Assembly: GCA_963170185.1 (NCBI GenBank)
Contig: CAUJGS010000104.1
Location: 25,383-89,382 of the forward strand
Source: Bdellovibrionota bacterium
GTDB lineage: Bacteria; Bdellovibrionota; Bdellovibrionia; Bdellovibrionales; JAMPXM01
DNA length: 64,000 bases
Reading direction: 5' to 3'
A model generated the notes under the pieces. The model searched no databases. It was not told the origin of the DNA and saw only the letters and a list, made by a program, of their open reading frames with translations. Position 1 is the stretch's first letter. Each line of letters opens with the position of its first letter. The position numbers and the translations under genes were made by a program. Positions 54,489 through 61,971 of this stretch are shown here, piece after piece.

Positions 54489-57400
54489 ATGGCAGGCATA
54501 ACGAAGTTCGCAGCTACGCTTTCTCGCATCACCATCTTGGTGTCACTGCTTACAGCCGCAAGCTTCGCCACTCCTCCATCAGTCAATGCCGCTCCTGTTA
54601 GTAGTGAAGATCAGATCACTCTATTGGGACCAGTTACCTACCAGGCGCCGCTGATTGGCTCCAAAACCACAACGAATGTGTTTTCGGCTACTCCGCAAGC
54701 CGGCTACCTCTATCTAAAAAATGGATCGGGAGAAGACCTCTCCCCAAAAGAATGTGGCGGCCTGTCACTACTCAAACGACTCGTCTGCGCCGCGCTTAAT
54801 GTAGCCAATCTTGTTCGCTTGGAACTCGAGCGTCCTTCTTCTGTCGAGATCCGTCTCAACGGGGCGACGATTGTTGGTAGCCTTCCAAAGACCACAAACA
54901 ACCTTCTGCTTCCACTGAATCTTTTGGGACAAAATCATTTTTCAGTGAAAATCAAAGGTTCGATTTTTTCCTCCATCACGATAGCGGTTCGCGCGCCGGC
55001 GCGTACCACCCTACTTCCTCTCGCAAGAATCGACGTGGATCAAACCGAAATCACTCTCGGGCAAAGCATCAGTCTTTCAGGGCAAGCCTCGCAAGCTCTC
55101 AATGAGGGCGCAACGATAGTGGGATATGAGTGGACGCTCCCTAACGGAAATATTCTTGAAGGAATGAATCAAACTATCACCCTCTCTCAGACTGGCTTAA
55201 AAACGATTTCGCTGAAGGTGACAGACTCAATGGGGCTTGTCTCGGAGCCAGCCGAGACACAAATCAATGTCCGCGCTCTGGAAGCACCTATCGCGAGAAT
55301 GACAATGTCCGTATTAAACCCCATTGTCCCAGCCACAATTCAAATGGACAGCTCCGGAAGTTCAACAAGCAATCTTGGCGCGAGCATTGTTGGAACCCGG
55401 TGGAGAATCAGGTCATCAAACGGAACAGACTACCTGCTTCACGACATATCCTCGCCCGTTATCCCCATTGACAGTACGGACCCTTACACGATTTCCCTCG
55501 AAGTACGCGATAGCTACAATCAAATATCAGTGCCGGTCATACAAGAATTTACAGCGGCTAACACTCCGCCTATCGCGATCATCACGGCCGTTAATCCTGC
55601 GATTGAGCCAGCTTTCATCGTGTTCGACAGTTCTCAGAGTCACGATCCAGACGGGCATCAAATCGTAAACTGGCACTGGACATTCTCTGACGGAGGAGAG
55701 CTATACGGTCCAAATCCTCAGCGTCCCTTCCTGTTTCCAGGCGAATATACAGCTACATTGCGAGTTCAAGATGAATACGGAAGTTGGTCCGAGACGAACT
55801 CAACAACAATTCTAATCCGTTCGAACCAGGCGCCTACATCCATTATTTCTGTTAGCGAAGTACCCGGAAACAAGTTCCAAAAGGTTTTCGATGGTACAGG
55901 AAGTTTCGATACAGATGGCTCCATTACGCAGTACTACTGGTGGGTCTTAGGATTCGACGGAGTCTTACACGAAGGACCGTCCTTTACCCACACGTTTCTG
56001 TCACCAGGAGAATACGACGTTTACCTGGATGTATTCGATGACCGAGGCCTTAGAGGCACAAGTTCAGTTCGGGTGTCTATCACTCCGGACTTCATACCTC
56101 CCGTGGCAAAGATCAGATCGACTCCGGGAACAACCGAAGCCTTTCAAGTTCACTTTTCCGGATCGGAATCAACCGACGACGGTCAGATCATTGGATATCG
56201 GTGGGACTTCGGAGATGGCATATTTCATTACGGAGAGAACATAACACATACATTCCCCAGAGCTGGCTTTTACGACATCAATCTCGCTGTTTCCGACAAC
56301 TACGATCTTCTCGGTTTTCAAACCGTCACCATCCAAGTCGCCGATCATCGCGATCGCCCACCGCTCGCGGTAATTTCCGGAAAGCTAGATGAAAACCAAT
56401 TAGACGAAGAAACAAACCCGGCGGAATTTTCCATCAATCGCCTTCCGGCTTATGTTGTTCTCTCGGCGCACGCTTCCAACATCTCCCCATCCGCCCGGAA
56501 TGGCGCGAAATATATCTGGCAAGCAGGTGATCTTGGAACATTTGAGGGTGACAATATCCGCCTTCGCGTGAATCGAGCAGGTGACTTTCCGGTTACACTG
56601 CAAGTTGTCGACGGAAACGGACGTTCCTCACAGTCTATGACCATGATTAAATCCAATGCCGAGAGCTGCTTTCAGTATGATGGCGACAACATTTGCCCTT
56701 CTATCGCGGGCAACCGACCCGATATCATTGATCTTACGAACCCGACGGTAACATTCGCGACTAATCAGTCAGGTGACCTAGATCAAATTTCAGTTAACAA
56801 CTCAACATCTGTGACCCTTGAGTCTGCGTCAGGAACAACCGTTGATCTTTCATCCGTCGCGACAGCGAGTGGACCGAATATCGAAGTTCTATCTTCAGAA
56901 ATTGAGAGCCGTATCCAGGACCTTGAGGAACCGCTCATCCTACGAATAGGAGTGGTCGCCGCGAGCCTCGAAGAAGCATTTGCTGGAGGACTGAGGGATA
57001 TCCGAATAGCGAAGAGACGTGCATCTGTGAGAGTGCCCCAGAATGCTGCAAATCTGGTTGTAGTCGGCTCAGCCTCAGGAATTGAAATACGAATTCAAGA
57101 GCCTAGCACGAATATTGATCTAGGCAGCCTTCCTTTCGATACATACGCTGTGTCGGTCCTGACAGAGAACGGAGACCTTAGTAGCTCCTTTGACTTCAAT
57201 TCGACATCTTCCAACCTCTTTGATCTGACCACACTCACCAGTCCGGCACATCTTCAAATGAGCTCAAAGTCCGCTCAAAGTAATGTGCTAGCCCAGCAAA
57301 GCGCTGCATCTGAAAACCAGTTTAGTTTTACGAATGTCATTCCATTCGGACCGCACATGCCAGGTCACCCTTCGCATAGCAGTATCCCCTCTGCGAAACG

Positions 57401-59639
57401 CTCTGCAGGCACAGCGATCGCTCTATCGACTGAGCAACAACCTTCGCCATATGCATCTTGGTGTGGTCAGGCGGCTCCGTTCCCAATAGTTAGCCGTGGT
57501 CCGCATAAAATCCCGGTAGATCGCACTTATGGGAAATTCCTTTCGAACAACTTAAATGGAGTTGAACATGATGCCAGAACATTCACTCCCGTCGCGGCTC
57601 GGTCGATGAAGGAAGGAAAAATAGCCGGCTATTGCGAATTTCAATCTCCAACATACATGGGCGCCCAATTTTACGATTGGATGCTCGCCGCCAATCGCCG
57701 TTGCTGTAAACCAGAACATGGCCCAAATTGTTTGAGCGACCAAACAGCTCTCTATAATGCTCAAACAGCCGCTCGAGGACTCGAATCTTCGAACGTGCAG
57801 TTCATAGCCGAGTTTAAAGATGACGGAGATTCAGCAAAGCCAATTAGATCCTGGTCAATTACGACATCATTTCAGGCCGCTGCTCAAAAAGCCGGATACA
57901 GCAGAGCTACGATGTCATCCACAATTGGACTTCCCGTAAATGAGAATGTCGAAGGATGGGCTGTGCCTTTTCGTTTTGAGATTCCAGCTCCTACCGATAT
58001 GATTTCACCAAATGTCCGCGTCAACGTGAATTCAATCTACCCTAGAGAATACCCTGGGCAATTCGGTTCGCATTTCTATTATTGCTGGATAGAAACTGGC
58101 CCTACCGAAGTTCTTTTCGACTTAAAAGTCGGTGTGCAGCACTATACTACCACCAATTTCTCAAATATCGCGCAGAACAATGCACGAAACTCCATGCGAG
58201 ACGAACGCTTAATCCCGGTCTCAAAAGACAATAGATCAAACTTCAACTTCTTCGGAACGACATCGGAAAAGTGGCAGTATTCTCCTCTCTTTAGGCTGTC
58301 GGCCCGCGGAACATTCAATCAGGCCGAATTCAACTCAGCAAATACGTCTCTCCTTGTTCCAAAGGTGACAGTCGTCGTTGCCGGCGATTCAACCGAATAT
58401 GACGTCGGTGGAGATATTACGATTTCAAATTACAGCTGCCCAACCTCCGGAAACTGCTACGGACAATTAAATTTCGATGGCGGTCGAATTTTCGAGAATG
58501 TTCCACAATTTGCGAGTGTGAATCGAAAGCTAACGCAAGATCCGACAATTCCCGGTGTGACCTTGCGATACAAAATTTTGATTTCCAACAACGGTAGAAA
58601 CCATGAATCAGAAGATACTTCGACCCACAAACTCAACTATGATCTTGCACCAGAAACACCCGCCGTCATTGGATCGAATAGATTAAAGAACTCTGACTCC
58701 TATATGTGCGGATGGGGCTATAGTGAGCAATGGTCGACTTATGGAAAACAAAAAATGGCTGAATTTATAAAAGACGGCCTGATGCACATGGTCCGCAACT
58801 CCGACAACTGGTTGATGTGCAACGATGGATCCTATCCATTTGGTGGCCCATTCGCTCCGCACGGCGCACATCAAATGGGACAAAACCTCGACGTACGGCC
58901 TTTCAATGCGGATCTCAACTTTGCGAACACATTTCACCAAAACGGCGCAGAACAGAAGGTGGCTGCGTACTCCCTTCTTAGAGCATATCGTGTTGCAATC
59001 GAGCTTTGGCCGTGCACCGGAGATGAAAGTACAGAGTGCGTCACGCCAACTGGTGCGGTCCGCAAGAGCCAGGAGTATTGCTGGAAGAATCTTGACAAAG
59101 ATGAAGCATTCACTGGGGTCAACTGTCCGATGCCAGTAATTCCACCATCGGTACTTGCGCACTATACTCACGCGACACGGCAACAGGCTATTGATGACAT
59201 TGCGAAATATGTAGTCGGACTGCGGAGTAGCTTCGAAGTACTAATGCACCCCAACACCCCAAAGAAACCGTCAAAATTGATACACTCAGATGGTGCTGCC
59301 GACCAAGTTTCAGTAATGGAACAAGGCCGGGAACGTTCGCTCTATCACTCAATTCCATGGAATGCGTCTCTTATATTCGCGGGCGAGCTCCAATACAGAT
59401 TCAACTTACAATCTGGAATACCTGGACCTCCAACAGTCAAACAGACGAAAATATACCGCAACGGAGTACCAATTCTTTCCAACCCTTGCGGACAAGGCAG
59501 CAGCCAGTGGAGAATGGGAATCGGATGCCAACAGATCATTCAAGGAACTCGAATTGAGGGTGTTTATGATGCCAAATTTATGCAAATTTCAGAAATTAAT
59601 GGCCACTTGGACCATGTGCACATCGAAGTTTATGACTAA
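54489..59639 (+). CDS. Giant secreted PKD-repeat protein with C-terminal MepA (M74)-like peptidase domain
   Basis: 1716 residues from the ATG at 54489, 6 bases after GGAGG; the ATG at 54462 overlaps that site. Signal peptide about 1-36 (cleavage near NAA-PV). Five or six PKD-like Ig domains (about 178-720) show FDSSQSHDPDG, YRWDFGDG and HTFPRAGFYDINL patterns. A long middle part of unknown fold with paired cysteines follows. The C-terminal domain has SHGAHQMGQNLD-type motif HGAHQMGQNLDVRP (His1461 and Asp1468, spacing as in MepA) and GHLDHVHIEV (His 1706, 1709, 1711; H-x-x-H-x-H as MepA GHDYHFH). MepA-type enzymes cut peptidoglycan D-Ala-mDAP crosslinks using zinc. The insertion between the motifs is longer than in MepA. 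60-base samples have 26-28 G+C. Confidence 0.85.
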   Translation: MAGITKFAATLSRITILVSLLTAASFATPPSVNAAPVSSEDQITLLGPVTYQAPLIGSKTTTNVFSATPQAGYLYLKNGSGEDLSPKECGGLSLLKRLVCAALNVANLVRLELERPSSVEIRLNGATIVGSLPKTTNNLLLPLNLLGQNHFSVKIKGSIFSSITIAVRAPARTTLLPLARIDVDQTEITLGQSISLSGQASQALNEGATIVGYEWTLPNGNILEGMNQTITLSQTGLKTISLKVTDSMGLVSEPAETQINVRALEAPIARMTMSVLNPIVPATIQMDSSGSSTSNLGASIVGTRWRIRSSNGTDYLLHDISSPVIPIDSTDPYTISLEVRDSYNQISVPVIQEFTAANTPPIAIITAVNPAIEPAFIVFDSSQSHDPDGHQIVNWHWTFSDGGELYGPNPQRPFLFPGEYTATLRVQDEYGSWSETNSTTILIRSNQAPTSIISVSEVPGNKFQKVFDGTGSFDTDGSITQYYWWVLGFDGVLHEGPSFTHTFLSPGEYDVYLDVFDDRGLRGTSSVRVSITPDFIPPVAKIRSTPGTTEAFQVHFSGSESTDDGQIIGYRWDFGDGIFHYGENITHTFPRAGFYDINLAVSDNYDLLGFQTVTIQVADHRDRPPLAVISGKLDENQLDEETNPAEFSINRLPAYVVLSAHASNISPSARNGAKYIWQAGDLGTFEGDNIRLRVNRAGDFPVTLQVVDGNGRSSQSMTMIKSNAESCFQYDGDNICPSIAGNRPDIIDLTNPTVTFATNQSGDLDQISVNNSTSVTLESASGTTVDLSSVATASGPNIEVLSSEIESRIQDLEEPLILRIGVVAASLEEAFAGGLRDIRIAKRRASVRVPQNAANLVVVGSASGIEIRIQEPSTNIDLGSLPFDTYAVSVLTENGDLSSSFDFNSTSSNLFDLTTLTSPAHLQMSSKSAQSNVLAQQSAASENQFSFTNVIPFGPHMPGHPSHSSIPSAKRSAGTAIALSTEQQPSPYASWCGQAAPFPIVSRGPHKIPVDRTYGKFLSNNLNGVEHDARTFTPVAARSMKEGKIAGYCEFQSPTYMGAQFYDWMLAANRRCCKPEHGPNCLSDQTALYNAQTAARGLESSNVQFIAEFKDDGDSAKPIRSWSITTSFQAAAQKAGYSRATMSSTIGLPVNENVEGWAVPFRFEIPAPTDMISPNVRVNVNSIYPREYPGQFGSHFYYCWIETGPTEVLFDLKVGVQHYTTTNFSNIAQNNARNSMRDERLIPVSKDNRSNFNFFGTTSEKWQYSPLFRLSARGTFNQAEFNSANTSLLVPKVTVVVAGDSTEYDVGGDITISNYSCPTSGNCYGQLNFDGGRIFENVPQFASVNRKLTQDPTIPGVTLRYKILISNNGRNHESEDTSTHKLNYDLAPETPAVIGSNRLKNSDSYMCGWGYSEQWSTYGKQKMAEFIKDGLMHMVRNSDNWLMCNDGSYPFGGPFAPHGAHQMGQNLDVRPFNADLNFANTFHQNGAEQKVAAYSLLRAYRVAIELWPCTGDESTECVTPTGAVRKSQEYCWKNLDKDEAFTGVNCPMPVIPPSVLAHYTHATRQQAIDDIAKYVVGLRSSFEVLMHPNTPKKPSKLIHSDGAADQVSVMEQGRERSLYHSIPWNASLIFAGELQYRFNLQSGIPGPPTVKQTKIYRNGVPILSNPCGQGSSQWRMGIGCQQIIQGTRIEGVYDAKFMQISEINGHLDHVHIEVYD

Positions 59640-60117
59640 AGTTAAATTCGCAGCAGTAGCACTAGTCATCGCACTTTCTGTGTCTGCTGAAGGCAAGCCA
59701 CTGAAGTTTACTGAAGACGCAATGTGCATCCCTGCCGGGGATCAAATATGGGGCCAGCTCGGCATACGAGGCGACGTCAACTCCTTTACGATCGGTAAAG
59801 ACATCACTATTGGCCCGGCAGCAATCCCAAAAGGATGCAAAATTACATTTGGCTACTCCTCTGAACTTACCAGTCTCGAAGACATAGAAGATATAGCCAG
59901 TAAGCGCGTCGTGACAGTCATCAGCAATTGCCATTTTAAAATGGCTGGAGTTACTTTAGATCGTGGCGGCTTCGATTTAGAGGGCTGTCTGAACGGCTAT
60001 CAGCAGGTTCTTGCTCCTAAGAATATTTGCGGAAAACGCACCCGCAATTTCGAAATGAATCAGTATTACTTCGACAGTGGCTTCTTGCGCTGCGACCACA
60101 AACCCGAGGAACCATAG
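59632..60117 (+). CDS. Small secreted Cys-rich protein, copy 1
   Basis: 161 residues from the ATG at 59632, which overlaps the peptidase stop by 8 bases (ATGACTAA). Signal peptide about 1-19 (cleavage near SVSA-EG). The mature part has six cysteines in a pattern also seen in copy 3: DAMCIPAG, KGCKITFGY, SNCHFKMAG, DLEGCLNG, NICGK and FLRCDHK. No database family is recognised. Translational coupling to the peptidase suggests the two are made together. Function is unknown: inhibitor, immunity partner, or cofactor are all possible. Confidence 0.8.
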   Translation: MTKVKFAAVALVIALSVSAEGKPLKFTEDAMCIPAGDQIWGQLGIRGDVNSFTIGKDITIGPAAIPKGCKITFGYSSELTSLEDIEDIASKRVVTVISNCHFKMAGVTLDRGGFDLEGCLNGYQQVLAPKNICGKRTRNFEMNQYYFDSGFLRCDHKPEEP

Positions 60118-60512
60118 ACTTGCCACCAAAGATAGTTCGACTGCGGAACGGGTCAGAACGAAAGTGGAAACACGCCTTCATAGGATTTGAGGTCCCCCCG
60201 GGCTGCAAACTCGCATTTGGATACAGTCCATCACTTAGAACTCAAAGCACAAAAGAAACCTCGGAAAAACGAGTTGTCACTTCAATCACAAGCTGCGAGT
60301 TCAAAATGGCTGGTGTACCGATTCAGCTCGCTATGTTTGACTTAGAAGGTTGTTTGGATGGAATGCAACATGTGACTTCGGCTAAGCCGATTTGCAAATC
60401 GAGAGGTAAGAAATCTGGCTGGGGTGAATACTACTTCGATGGTGGCTTCTTGCGCTGCGCGCACAAACCCGAGGAACCGTAGACTTGCCATTGAAGACAG
60501 TTCGACTGTGGA
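60081..60512 (+). repeat. 67-bp direct repeats flanking copy 2
   Basis: 60081-60147 and 60446-60512 align without gaps, 59 of 67 bases identical by my alignment, offset 365. Each spans the last codons of a small-protein copy (FLRC..HKPEEP), its stop, and the first bases of the following unit. They mark the duplication junctions and could allow further recombination. The start and end given cover both repeats and the sequence between. Confidence 0.75.
60120..60482 (+). pseudogene. Small secreted protein, copy 2, N-terminally truncated
   Basis: The frame from a TTG at 60120 encodes about 120 residues matching copy 1 from its second cysteine on: PPGCKLAFGYS, TSCEFKMAG, FDLEGCLDGMQ, PICKSRG and FLRCAHKPEEP. 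The signal peptide and first cysteine are missing, and the frame differs from copy 1. A GAGGA lies about 9 bases before the TTG, so a cytoplasmic form could still be made. A decayed duplicate is the simplest reading. Confidence 0.6.
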
Positions 60513-60519
60513 AATATGC

Positions 60520-60708
60520 CTTCATGGGATCACTCGGAGCATACTCTCAAATACCTGTAGCCTAACAGATAGCGCGTGGAGAATCGGCCCTACTTGCAGT
60601 AGAGCAATTCGAAAGAATCTTTTGGAGGGGGTTTACGATGCGAACTTTATGGATATCGTTAGGGTCAAAGGCCATCTGGACCATCTACATATCGAGCTGG
60701 CAGACTAA
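60520..60708 (+). pseudogene. Duplicated fragment of the M74-like peptidase C-terminus
   Basis: In frame 1 this stretch reads ILSNTC, WRIGPTC, GVYDANFMDI and GHLDHLHIELAD, matching the last about 55 residues of the giant peptidase (ILSNPC, WRMGIGC, GVYDAKFMQI, GHLDHVHIEVYD) and retaining the H-x-x-H-x-H motif. The rest of the peptidase is absent and there is no start. It is a remnant of a duplication that also carried copy 3. Confidence 0.75.
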
Positions 60709-61174
60709 AGGATTCTTGTTAATTTTGATTTCTGCGGTCGTCTCACTTGAGTTGCAGGCGAAAGACCTCGATTTCACGCAAGACGCAATGTGCATCCCCG
60801 CGGGCGACAAGATCTGGCTGAAACTTGGAATCAACAGTGATATTAGCGAATATATCACAACTAAAAATATATCCATCGGCCCTGCGAAAATTCCAAAGGG
60901 ATGCAAGATCACCTTCGGCTATTCGTCAGAGTTAGCTAGCAGTAGCGATCTCAAGGAGATTGCAGAGAAGAGAACCGTTTCTGGCATCAATGGGTGTCAA
61001 TTTGAAATGGCAGGCACAATGTTTATGCAAGGATCGTTTGATCTTGAAGGATGTATGGATGGAATTCAGATTGTTACCTCCAAGAAGAAACTCTGCAAAG
61101 AGTTAAATCCGAACTATGACATAGGACAATACTACTTCGACGGCGGCTTCCTCCGATGCGACCATAAGTTTTGA
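60638..61174 (+). CDS. Small secreted Cys-rich protein, copy 3, with an overprinted N-terminus
   Basis: 178 residues from the ATG at 60638, 6 bases after GGAGGGGG. Compared with copy 1, the ancestral ATGACTAAA reads GCAGACTAAA, so the old start is lost. The new start lies within the duplicated peptidase fragment, in another frame, and gives a longer N-terminus (MRTLWISLGSKAIWTIYIS) whose hydrophobic part (LLILISAVVSLELQA) still works as a signal peptide. The mature part is close to copy 1 (DAMCIPAGDKIWLKLGI, PKGCKITFGYSSEL, DLEGCMDGIQ, FLRCDHKF). A TTG at 60716 is a weaker alternative start. Confidence 0.75.
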   Translation: MRTLWISLGSKAIWTIYISSWQTKGFLLILISAVVSLELQAKDLDFTQDAMCIPAGDKIWLKLGINSDISEYITTKNISIGPAKIPKGCKITFGYSSELASSSDLKEIAEKRTVSGINGCQFEMAGTMFMQGSFDLEGCMDGIQIVTSKKKLCKELNPNYDIGQYYFDGGFLRCDHKF

Positions 61175-61266
61175 CGCTGGCCCCGAAAATCGGAGCGCCG
61201 AGATCTTCCTTGTCGGCCAAAAGTGCGCTAACGATTTAGTTCAAGTAATAGCAGCAGGAGTGCGGT

Positions 61267-61863
61267 ATGAACGTATGGGCCGTCGGCAGAAACTATAGCG
61301 ATCACGCAAAAGAGATGGGCGCATCTATCCCCTCCAAACCGATGATCTTTCTCAAGGCCGGCTCTACGGTCATCCACTCGGAAGACGTTGCGCTTTGGCG
61401 CGGCTCACAAGACATCCATCACGAAATCGAAATCGCTCTTCGCTTTGGTGCCGGCAGCCCGGCGGATTTGAAATTCGATGCCGCCGCTCTCGTGCTCGAC
61501 CTCACCGCGCGCGACCTGCAAGCAAAACTCAAAGCCGACGGTCACCCGTGGACACTCGCAAAGTCCTTCATCGCGAGCTGCCCCATGGGACCCACTATCG
61601 AGATCTCAAACGAGGTCCCACACTTTGAATTTGAATTTTCCGTGAACGGAGCCGTTCGCCAACACGGGAAAACCCAAGACATGGTCTTTGGCTTTGAACA
61701 GCTTCGTCGCTACTGCCTTGAATGTTTCCCCGTTCAACCTGGGGACTGGCTTCTCACCGGAACACCTAGCGGCGTCGGCCGCCTCGTGCCAGGCGACAAG
61801 GGACAAGCCTGGATGCGCTCAAGTCTTGGGCACGAGTCCCAAATGCATTGGTCATTTCGGTAG
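61267..61863 (+). CDS. Fumarylacetoacetate hydrolase family protein
   Basis: 198 residues, ATG about 6 bases after CAGGAGTGCGG. The core is visible: VGRNYSDHAKEMG, FLKAGSTVIH, HHEIEIALRFG (metal-binding Glu pair), and WLLTGTPSGVGRLVPGD. The family includes acylpyruvases, fumarylacetoacetase-like hydrolases and decarboxylases that use Mg or Mn. The short length suits the YcgM/acylpyruvase branch, but the substrate is not settled. Confidence 0.9.
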   Translation: MNVWAVGRNYSDHAKEMGASIPSKPMIFLKAGSTVIHSEDVALWRGSQDIHHEIEIALRFGAGSPADLKFDAAALVLDLTARDLQAKLKADGHPWTLAKSFIASCPMGPTIEISNEVPHFEFEFSVNGAVRQHGKTQDMVFGFEQLRRYCLECFPVQPGDWLLTGTPSGVGRLVPGDKGQAWMRSSLGHESQMHWSFR

Positions 61864-61871
61864 CGCCGCCG

Positions 61872-61906
61872 TGCTTAAGACAAATAACGCTCCGCAGCCT
61901 TAAGCA
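61872..61906. promoter_or_regulatory. Inverted repeat in the putA upstream region
   Basis: TGCTTAAG (61872-61879) and CTTAAGCA (61899-61906) form an 8+8 perfect inverted repeat, 19 bases apart. It lies about 70 bases before the putA start and may be an operator, or a hairpin ending the preceding gene. No T-run follows. Confidence 0.35.
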
Positions 61907-61971
61907 TCAGTTCCCTCTTTAAAGACGTCTTGATAAGTTGCGCCGGCTCATATGACCGGGGGGTCTCTACT

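Noticed and set aside
59362..59631. Longer upstream start for the small secreted protein copy 1
   Set aside because: It would run out of frame through the peptidase C-terminus and bury the signal peptide; the ATG at 59632 gives a normal signal sequence.
60424..60708. 94-residue frame as a separate gene
   Set aside because: Its first half is copy 2 read in another frame; only the last about 55 codons are meaningful, as a remnant of the peptidase.
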